From Nocardioides sp. cx-173 (GTDB lineage Bacteria; Actinomycetota; Actinomycetes; Propionibacteriales; Nocardioidaceae): 64,000 nt of DNA. Positions 58,431-64,000 of this stretch are shown here, in pieces. Within the stretch, counting starts at the first letter, position 1, and each line of letters begins with the position of its first letter. The stretch covers positions 3,536,501 through 3,600,500 of the forward strand of contig NZ_CP088262.1 of assembly GCF_021117365.1 (NCBI RefSeq), read 5' to 3'. The notes under the pieces are model-generated. The model ran no database searches. It was not told where the DNA came from and was given only the letters and a program-made list of their open reading frames with translations. The translations under genes and the position numbers were made by a program.

Positions 58431-58837
58431 CCCTCGAGGTCTCGACCGACCCCGCTCGGCTCGATGTCGGCCTGATCCACCGCTGGCTGTCCGAGGACGC
58501 CTACTGGGCCATCGGCCGCTCGCGCGAGGTCGTCGAGCGCGCGATCGAGGGCTCGCTCAGCTTCGGCGCCTACGACGACGGACGCCAGGTGGGCTACGCC
58601 CGGGTCGTCACCGACCGCGCGACGTTCGCGTGGGTCTGCGACGTCTACGTCGACCGCGCGGCGCGCGGCCACGGCGTCGGCAAGGCGCTCGTGGCCGCGA
58701 TCGACGCCACGCTGCGCGGCCTCGGCGTACGCCGGGCGATGCTCGCCACCGAGGATGCACACGCGCTCTATGCCGCCGTCGGCTTCGCGCCCCTCCCCGA
58801 CCAGCATCGCTGGCTCCTGCGCACCTACGAGCCCTGA
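58427..58837 (+). CDS. GNAT-family N-acetyltransferase
   Basis: 136 residues from GTG at 58427, 4-base overlap with otsA. The acetyl-CoA loop is CDVYVDRAARGHGVGKALVAA (the Q/RxxGxG/A motif), and the C-terminal strand and helix are ATEDAHALYAAVGFAPL. It is a single-domain enzyme of the type that acetylates small amines. The substrate is unknown, and its coupling to otsA may only be organisational. Confidence 0.88.
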   Translation: MTLEVSTDPARLDVGLIHRWLSEDAYWAIGRSREVVERAIEGSLSFGAYDDGRQVGYARVVTDRATFAWVCDVYVDRAARGHGVGKALVAAIDATLRGLGVRRAMLATEDAHALYAAVGFAPLPDQHRWLLRTYEP

Positions 58838-58870
58838 GCCGCGGTCGGGGCGCGGGGGTAGGTTCTGCAC

Positions 58871-60025
58871 ATGGATCTGATCCCGAGGCCCGGTCAGGTC
58901 GTCGCGGCGGCGGGCAACGTCGCACGAGTGGTGCTGCGCGGCGGGGTGGCCGACCTGCGCGGGACGCCGCGCACGCTGATCGACGAGGGTCCGCTGCGAC
59001 AGCTGTACCACTACCGGCCGGCGACGACGGTCGTCGAGCACGGCGACCCGGTGCTGCTGGTGACGCCGCCCGGGGTGCCCGGGGTGTGCTACGACCTGCG
59101 ACGCGGCTGCTCCCTGGCCGAGCGCCTGGTGACGGACGGCCACCCGACGTACCAGGTGGAGTACGGCGAGGTGCGGTTCGAGGACCGGGACCTCGACCTC
59201 AACCCGTGGGTCAGCGACGTGCTCCCGGCGGCGGTCCACGAGGTCTCCGCGCACTCCGGAGGCCGGCCGGTCCACCTGGTCGGCTGGAGCCTCGGAGGCG
59301 TCCTCGCGCTGCTCACCGCCGCCGACGGGCCGGAGCTGCCGCTGGCGTCGCTGGCCGTGCTGGGCGCGGCGGTGGACCTCGACCAGGTGCCGCTCGTGGC
59401 GCCGGCGCGCCCGCTGCTCGACCCGACCCAGGGCACCGGGCTGACCGCACGCGGCGCCCAGGTGCTCGCCTCCCTCCCCCTCGTGCGATGGGCGTCCGGG
59501 CACCCGGCCGTCCACCGGCTCGTCGCCAAGCCGGTCGCGGTCGGGACCCGCCTCGACGACACCGAGTTCCTCGCGCAGGTCGAGGCGGTGGACCGCTTCA
59601 CCGCAGGCATGCGGGCCTACACCGGTCGCGCCTACGGCCAGCTCTTCCACCGCTTCATCCCGGGCAACGCGCTCGCCAGCGGCTCCCTCGAGCTCGGCGA
59701 GCGCACCATCTCCCTGGCCGCCGTCGACCGACCGGTCCTGGTCTTCGCGGGCGCGACCGACGGCATCGCCCCGCTGCCCGCGGTCCGGGCCGTCGAGCCC
59801 CTGCTCGAGAGCTCACCCGAGGTCCGGTTCGAGATCGCGCCGGGCGGCCACCTCGGCATGCTCACCGGCCGCGAGGCCCGCTCGGGGACCTGGCCGGCGC
59901 TCGAGGACTGGCTCGCCCAGTGGTCGAGCGAGCTGCCACCCACGGTGCCCGCGGAGGCGGCCACGATCGGCACCCGCCGCCGGCGCCGGCACGGCTCCGG
60001 GGCCTCTCGGGCGCTCTCGACCTGA
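58871..60025 (+). CDS. PhaC-like alpha/beta-hydrolase
   Basis: 384 residues. The fold resembles poly(3-hydroxyalkanoate) synthase: PVLLVTPPGVPGVCYDLRRGCSLAERLVTDGH, the elbow VGWSLGGVLALLTA, Asp in LVFAGATDGIAPLPA and His in APGGHLGML. True PhaC enzymes carry Cys in the elbow (GxCxG); here it is Ser (GWSLGG), which favours a hydrolase or acyltransferase over polymerisation. The C-terminus is Arg-rich. It is 33 bases after the GNAT gene. Confidence 0.85.
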   Translation: MDLIPRPGQVVAAAGNVARVVLRGGVADLRGTPRTLIDEGPLRQLYHYRPATTVVEHGDPVLLVTPPGVPGVCYDLRRGCSLAERLVTDGHPTYQVEYGEVRFEDRDLDLNPWVSDVLPAAVHEVSAHSGGRPVHLVGWSLGGVLALLTAADGPELPLASLAVLGAAVDLDQVPLVAPARPLLDPTQGTGLTARGAQVLASLPLVRWASGHPAVHRLVAKPVAVGTRLDDTEFLAQVEAVDRFTAGMRAYTGRAYGQLFHRFIPGNALASGSLELGERTISLAAVDRPVLVFAGATDGIAPLPAVRAVEPLLESSPEVRFEIAPGGHLGMLTGREARSGTWPALEDWLAQWSSELPPTVPAEAATIGTRRRRRHGSGASRALST

Positions 60026-60080
60026 CGGCTGCCTCGCAAAGCTGACGGCGGGGGCGGTGAATACGCCCTAGGGTGCGGAC

Positions 60081-61415
60081 ATGTCCGCACCCGTGGCGAG
60101 CACCGCCGCCCTGCCTCGCGCAGTCCGGATCGGCTACGGGTCGGGGTCGGTGGCCACCGGCGCCTTCGGCACGGTGCCCGGGCTGATGCTGCTGCCCTAC
60201 CTCACCGACAGCCTCGGGATCGCGGCCCTCGTGGCGGGCGTCATCGTCTTCCTGCCCAAGGCGTGGGACGTCGTGCTCAACCCGATCGCGGGACGCATCA
60301 GCGACCGCACCGTCGACCCCCGCGGTCCGCGCCGCCCCTGGCTGCTGCGCGCCGGGCTGACGCTCTCGGTCGCGTTCGCCCTGATCTTCGCCGCACCCGA
60401 GCTGGGCTCCAAGGTCGCCGAGGCGGCCTGGGTGCTGGTCGCCTTCCTGGCCTGCGCGACGGCGTACGCCTTCTTCCAGGTCCCCTACGTCGCGATGCCG
60501 GCCGAGCTGACGACGTCGTACGACGAGCGCACCCGGCTGATGACCTGGCGCGTGGCGATCCTGGCGTTGACGATCATGATCGCCGGCGCGACGGCTCCAG
60601 CGATCCGGGACGCGGTCGGCGGGCGTGACGGCTACCGCGTGATGGGGCTGGTGATGGCGCTGATCATCGCCACCGGCGTCATCGCCGCCTACCGGGGGAC
60701 CCGCGAGGCGCCCGTGGGGGCGGTGGCGGCCGGCCCCGGGTCGCTGCGCGACCAGCTGCGGATCGTCGCCACGGCCCACGACTTCCGCAACCTGCTGACG
60801 ACGTTCGTGATCCAGGCGCTGGCCACGGGCTGCATGCTCGCCGGCGTGGCCTACCTCGCCGAGGACGTGCTGGACAGCAAGGGCGCGGCCACCGTGCTCT
60901 TCGTCTGCTTCGTCGGGCCGGCGCTGCTGCTGACCCCGGCGTGGTCGGCCATCGGGGCCCGGATCGGCAAGAAGCGCGGCTACGTCTACTCCTCGCTGAT
61001 CCTCGCCGCGGGGGCCGCCTTGGCGGTGGTGGCGCAGTCGGCTCCGGCCGCGGTCGTGTTCCTGGCGACCGGACTGGTCGGCGTCGGGTACGCCGGCTGC
61101 CAGGTGTTCCCGATGGCGATGCTGCCCGACGCGGCGGCCGTCGACGCCCGTCGTACCGGCAGCAACCGGGCCGGCGTCTACACCGGCGTCTGGACCGCGG
61201 GCGAGACGCTCGGGCTCGCGCTGGGCCCCGGCGTCTTCGCGCTGGTGCTGGCGCTGGGCGGCTACCGCTCGAGCACCGACGGCGACGCCCTGCAGCCGGA
61301 CTCCGCGCTCACGGCCATCGTGCTGGGCTTCTCCCTGCTGCCCGCCGCCCTCACGCTGCTCAGCCTCTGGTGGCTGAGTCGCTACTCCCTCGACGCCTCG
61401 GAGGTCGACGCATGA
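60081..61415 (+). CDS. MFS transporter, GPH (sugar cation-symporter)-type
   Basis: 444 residues with twelve predicted spans. It starts like the GPH/melibiose-carrier group: GYGSGSVATGAFGTVPGLMLLPYLTDSLGI, with KAWDVVLNPIAGRISDRTVDPRGPRRP. Later it has VPYVAMPAELTTSYDERTRLMTWR. The substrate is unknown. Its stop overlaps the ATG of the PLP-enzyme gene (ATGA), so the two may serve one pathway. Confidence 0.9.
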   Translation: MSAPVASTAALPRAVRIGYGSGSVATGAFGTVPGLMLLPYLTDSLGIAALVAGVIVFLPKAWDVVLNPIAGRISDRTVDPRGPRRPWLLRAGLTLSVAFALIFAAPELGSKVAEAAWVLVAFLACATAYAFFQVPYVAMPAELTTSYDERTRLMTWRVAILALTIMIAGATAPAIRDAVGGRDGYRVMGLVMALIIATGVIAAYRGTREAPVGAVAAGPGSLRDQLRIVATAHDFRNLLTTFVIQALATGCMLAGVAYLAEDVLDSKGAATVLFVCFVGPALLLTPAWSAIGARIGKKRGYVYSSLILAAGAALAVVAQSAPAAVVFLATGLVGVGYAGCQVFPMAMLPDAAAVDARRTGSNRAGVYTGVWTAGETLGLALGPGVFALVLALGGYRSSTDGDALQPDSALTAIVLGFSLLPAALTLLSLWWLSRYSLDASEVDA

Positions 61416-62851
61416 GCCGCTCCCGCGACATCCTGGCCCGCCTCTCGGCCATGCGCGCCGGCGACGTGCCGGTCCACGGGGGCCGCACGCTGGCCTACGT
61501 CTACGACTCCGGACTGGCCGAGGTGGACCAGCTCGGGCGCGACGCGGTGGCGGCGTTCGCCGGATCCAACGGGCTCGACCCGACGGCCTTCCCGAGCCTG
61601 CTGCAGATGGAGAACGACCTGGTGGCCTTCGCCGCGGGCCTGCTCGACGCCCCTGACAGCGTCGTGGGCTCGGTGACCTCCGGCGGCACCGAGTCGGTGC
61701 TGCTCGCGGTGCAGACCGCCCGTGACGCGCGGCCGGACGTGCTCGCGCCGTCGATGGTGCTGCCGAGCTCCGCGCACGCGGCGTTCCACAAGGCCGCGCA
61801 CTACTTCGGCGTACGCGCCGTCGTCGTCCCCTGCGGCCCGGACCTGCGCGCCGACGCCGCCGCCATGGCGGCCGCCATCGACGACACCACCGTGCTGGTG
61901 GTCGCCAGCGCGCCGTCGTACGCGCACGGGGTGGTGGACCCCGTCACCGACATCGCCGCCGCCGCGGCAGCCCGCGGGGTGCGCTGTCACGTCGACGCCT
62001 GCATCGGCGGGTGGGTGCTGCCGTACGCCGGCCGCCTCGGCCGCGACGTCCCCGCGTGGACCTTTGCGGTCCCGGGCGTCACCTCGGTCTCCGTGGACCT
62101 GCACAAGTACGGTTACGCGCCCAAGGGGGTCTCGCTCCTGCTGCACGCGACGCCGGCGCTGCGCCGACCGCAGTTCTTCGCCTCCGCCGCGTGGCCGGGC
62201 TACACGATGCTCAACTCCACGATGCAGTCGACGCGCTCCGGCGGCCCGACCGCGGGCGCCTGGGCGGTCGTGCAGATGCTCGGGGACGACGGCTACGACA
62301 CGCTCGCCCGCGACGCCCTCGAGGCCACCGACCGGATCGCCGACGGGGTGGCGGAGATCCCGGGGCTGCGGCTGCTGGCGCGGCCGGACTCGACGCTGGT
62401 CGCGATCGCGACCGACGAGACCTGCGACCCGTTCACGGTCGGCGACGAGATGGGCGCGCGGGAGTGGTACGTCCAGCCCCAGCTCACCTACGGTGACGTC
62501 CCCGCCAACCTGCATCTCTCGGTCAGCGCCGCCACCCTCGCCCACGTCGACGACCTCCTCGCCTCGCTCGCGGAGTCGGTGTGCGTCGCCGTGGCCGCCG
62601 GTCCGGTGCGGGTCGACCCCGGCGTTCTGGCCTACGTGGCCACGCTGGACCCGGCCTCGATCACCGAGGACGACTTCGACGGCCTGCTCGCCGCCGCGGG
62701 CCTGCTGGGCGGAGGCGACGGCGAGGCCCTCGCGCTGCCGCAGCGCAAGGCCGACATCAACGCGCTGCTCGACGCCGCCTCCCCCGCCCTGCGGGAGGCC
62801 GTCCTGCTGGCCTTCCTCGACCGCCTGTCGCGACCCTCCCCCGGTGGTTGA
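61412..62851 (+). CDS. PLP-dependent decarboxylase/lyase (sphingosine-1-phosphate lyase-like)
   Basis: 479 residues from ATG at 61412. It belongs to fold-type I group II: SVTSGGTESVLLAVQTARD, SSAHAAFHKAAHYFG, CHVDACIGGWVLPYAG and the PLP-Lys motif SVDLHKYGYAPKGVSLL, the last two shared with sphingosine-1-phosphate lyase and glutamate decarboxylase relatives. A helical extension of about 75 residues ends the protein. Its coupling to an MFS carrier suggests import of the amino substrate and cleavage or decarboxylation inside. Confidence 0.88.
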   Translation: MSRSRDILARLSAMRAGDVPVHGGRTLAYVYDSGLAEVDQLGRDAVAAFAGSNGLDPTAFPSLLQMENDLVAFAAGLLDAPDSVVGSVTSGGTESVLLAVQTARDARPDVLAPSMVLPSSAHAAFHKAAHYFGVRAVVVPCGPDLRADAAAMAAAIDDTTVLVVASAPSYAHGVVDPVTDIAAAAAARGVRCHVDACIGGWVLPYAGRLGRDVPAWTFAVPGVTSVSVDLHKYGYAPKGVSLLLHATPALRRPQFFASAAWPGYTMLNSTMQSTRSGGPTAGAWAVVQMLGDDGYDTLARDALEATDRIADGVAEIPGLRLLARPDSTLVAIATDETCDPFTVGDEMGAREWYVQPQLTYGDVPANLHLSVSAATLAHVDDLLASLAESVCVAVAAGPVRVDPGVLAYVATLDPASITEDDFDGLLAAAGLLGGGDGEALALPQRKADINALLDAASPALREAVLLAFLDRLSRPSPGG

Positions 62852-62878
62852 GGAGGGACGAAGTCCCGTCTCGAAACC
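62846..62878. repeat. short repeat hairpin, GGTTGAGGA...TCTCGAAACC
   Basis: GGTTGAG...GGGAC and GTCCC...CTCGAAACC pair around GAA. Read in reverse it is GGTTTCGAGACGGGACTTCG...TCCTCAACC, the same ends as the element at 42639. It lies at the junction of convergent genes. Confidence 0.75.
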
Positions 62879-62879
62879 C

Positions 62880-63161
62880 TCAGGCCACCAGGTCGGCGTA
62901 GGCCGGGTGGCGCTCGATGTAGCTCTTCACGAACGCACAGGTCGGGGTCACGCGCAGGCCGCGGTCGCGGGCCTCGTCGAGGGCGTGCTTGACCAGGTTG
63001 CCGCCGACGCCCTTGCCTTCGAACTCGTCGCGCACCACGGTGTGGGTGAAGTCGATGCCGCCGTCGGTGAGCTCGTACTCCGCGAAGCCGGCGAGCTTGC
63101 CGTCGTAGGTGATCTCGAAGCGCTGGCGCTCGGGGTTGTCGGTGACGTGAGTGGCAGCCAT
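62880..63161 (-). CDS. small GNAT (YidJ/YjdJ-type) acetyltransferase
   Basis: 93 residues from ATG at 63161. It is the reduced GNAT fold: [52 protein letters not shown] with the acetyl-CoA loop GKGVGG, and [20 protein letters not shown]. This Yidj-like family is widespread, with an unknown substrate. It is divergent from ung. Confidence 0.88.
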   Translation of the reverse strand: MAATHVTDNPERQRFEITYDGKLAGFAEYELTDGGIDFTHTVVRDEFEGKGVGGNLVKHALDEARDRGLRVTPTCAFVKSYIERHPAYADLVA

Positions 63162-63243
63162 GGCCCCCAACCTACGGCGGATCACCCAGCGGGGAGGGCG
63201 ACCTTCCCGCCGCGGCGCTGAGGTGTCGTCCACAATAGGCCGC

Positions 63244-63936
63244 ATGAGCGCGCTCGAGAGCCTCGTGGACAAGGGCCTCATGGCCGCGGACTGGGCCGAG
63301 GCGCTGGCCCCGGTCGACGACCGGATCGCCCGGATGGGCGCCTTCCTGCGCGAGGAGGTCGCGGCGGGGCGGGGCTACCTGCCGGCCGGCGACCACGTCT
63401 TCCGCGCGTTCCAGCGCCCGCTCGCCGACGTACGCGTCCTCGTCGTCGGCCAGGACCCCTACCCCACGCCGGGCCACCCGATCGGGCTGAGCTTCGCGGT
63501 CGACGCACAGGTACGGCCGGTGCCACGCAGCCTGGCCAACATCTACCGCGAGCTGGCCACCGACGTCGGGGTCACCGCACCGGCGCACGGCGACCTCACC
63601 GCCTGGGCGGACCGGGGGGTCATGCTCCTCAACCGCGTCCTCACCGTCCGGCCCGGCGAGTCCGCCGCCCACCGCGGCCGCGGCTGGGAGGAGGTCACCG
63701 AGTGCGCCATCCGGGCGCTGTCGCGTCGTGGCGGTCCCTGCGCGGCGATCCTGTGGGGCCGCGACGCGCAGTCCCTCAAGCCGTTGCTGGCGCCCGTGCC
63801 GTGGGTGGAGTCGGTGCACCCCTCGCCGCTCTCGGCCAGCCGGGGGTTCTTCGGCTCGCGCCCCTTCAGCAGGGTCAACCGGCTGCTGACCGACCAGGGC
63901 GGCGAGCCGCTCGACTGGAACCTCCCCGGGGAATAA
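63244..63936 (+). CDS. ung: uracil-DNA glycosylase, family 1
   Basis: 230 residues from ATG at 63244. The water-activating loop is [18 protein letters not shown], with catalytic Asp in GQDPY. The Leu loop contains [18 protein letters not shown] with the DNA-pinching [22 protein letters not shown] and [12 protein letters not shown] complete the family. It removes uracil from DNA in base-excision repair. Confidence 0.96.
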   Translation: MSALESLVDKGLMAADWAEALAPVDDRIARMGAFLREEVAAGRGYLPAGDHVFRAFQRPLADVRVLVVGQDPYPTPGHPIGLSFAVDAQVRPVPRSLANIYRELATDVGVTAPAHGDLTAWADRGVMLLNRVLTVRPGESAAHRGRGWEEVTECAIRALSRRGGPCAAILWGRDAQSLKPLLAPVPWVESVHPSPLSASRGFFGSRPFSRVNRLLTDQGGEPLDWNLPGE

Positions 63937-63937
63937 A

Positions 63938-63951
63938 GTTGAAACATCAAC
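63938..63951 (+). promoter_or_regulatory. palindromic operator-like site GTTGAAACATCAAC
   Basis: GTTGA-AACA-TCAAC is an inverted repeat 14-27 bases before the last gene's ATG, in AT-rich DNA that stands out from its surroundings. The form is like MarR-family operators. Confidence 0.45.
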
Positions 63952-63964
63952 CATTGAGACAGGC

Positions 63965-64000
63965 ATGAACGACTCCCGGATGCCCGCCCTCTACCTCGGC
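63965..64000 (+). CDS. probable DODA-type (LigB) extradiol dioxygenase, N-terminus only
   Basis: Only 12 codons are in the window: MNDSRMPALYLG. The start MPALYLG matches the beginning of the DODA-type extradiol dioxygenase family, where it normally continues into a conserved HG. The call is therefore based on very little sequence plus the operator-like palindrome upstream. The 3' end is outside the window. Confidence 0.45.
   Translation, partial: MNDSRMPALYLG

Noticed and set aside
58871..60025. Polyhydroxyalkanoate synthase.
   Set aside because: The nucleophile elbow has Ser (GWSLGG) in place of the Cys of PhaC and no other pha gene is near, so it is called only PhaC-like.

Overview
The window is very GC-rich, densely packed bacterial DNA. 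It is most like an actinobacterium of the Nocardioides group. Signs of this are the DUF3117, DUF3263, DUF2505 and DUF6912 families, an F420-dependent LLM-family oxidoreductase, a CysO-like sulfur carrier, a sigE-rseA-htrA locus, actinobacterial T-box and SAM-I leaders, CIRCE and HAIR heat-shock operators, and intergenic repeats built on GGTGGTCGAGG / CCTCGACCACC. I see about 70 genes, many joined by ATGA, GTGA or TGATG overlaps. There are no tRNA or rRNA genes, phage genes, transposases or CRISPR arrays.

Layout. 1-920: two tandem DUF2505 genes and a small membrane protein. 948-1586: a 227-bp tandem repeat array. 1598-9122: pruA, a DUF6912 protein, a WS/DGAT-family acyltransferase, a cupredoxin-like lipoprotein with a polytopic membrane protein, a TadZ-like/SAF pair and a small HTH protein. 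9126-12389: sigE, rseA and htrA divergent from an O-methyltransferase, as in mycobacteria. 12602-17643: pepA, DUF3117, a PaaX regulator, an enoyl-CoA hydratase, an M14 carboxypeptidase and a membrane protein. 17659-24180: dapE-LOG-DivIVA operon, an LLM oxidoreductase with a KstR-like box, and ileS behind a T-box. 24180-28325: small genes and dapD. 28452-40593: a cox-type (form II) molybdenum hydroxylase cluster with structural (S, L, M), anchoring (G) and maturation (D, E, F, NTP-transferase) genes, a GAF-winged-helix regulator, and a sigma/anti-sigma pair. 40720-46588: a Ser/Thr kinase, groEL with two CIRCE elements, and two unrecognised genes. 46610-49505: an ATP-grasp protein and a DGPF/ECF42-type sigma operon. 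49480-51231: a SAM-I riboswitch, a threonine-synthase-like enzyme and a CysO-like carrier. 51413-58430: lon with a HAIR box, otsB, a LytR_C protein, DUF3263, a Gfo/Idh/MocA enzyme and otsA. 58427-64000: a GNAT, a PhaC-like hydrolase, an MFS transporter with a PLP decarboxylase, a second GNAT, ung, and the start of a DODA-type dioxygenase.

How the genes work together. Protein quality control is strongly represented (SigE/RseA/HtrA, GroEL, Lon), each with a recognisable control signal or partner. dapD and dapE belong to the succinylase lysine pathway; otsA and otsB make trehalose. The most suggestive unit is the SAM-riboswitch-controlled pair of a threonine-synthase-like PLP enzyme and a CysO-like sulfur carrier, which may link protein thiocarboxylate to homocysteine or methionine. 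The intergenic DNA holds several families of hairpins and palindromes. One group keeps a constant 9-nt loop (GAGGAACGA) while its stems are made from unrelated local sequence.
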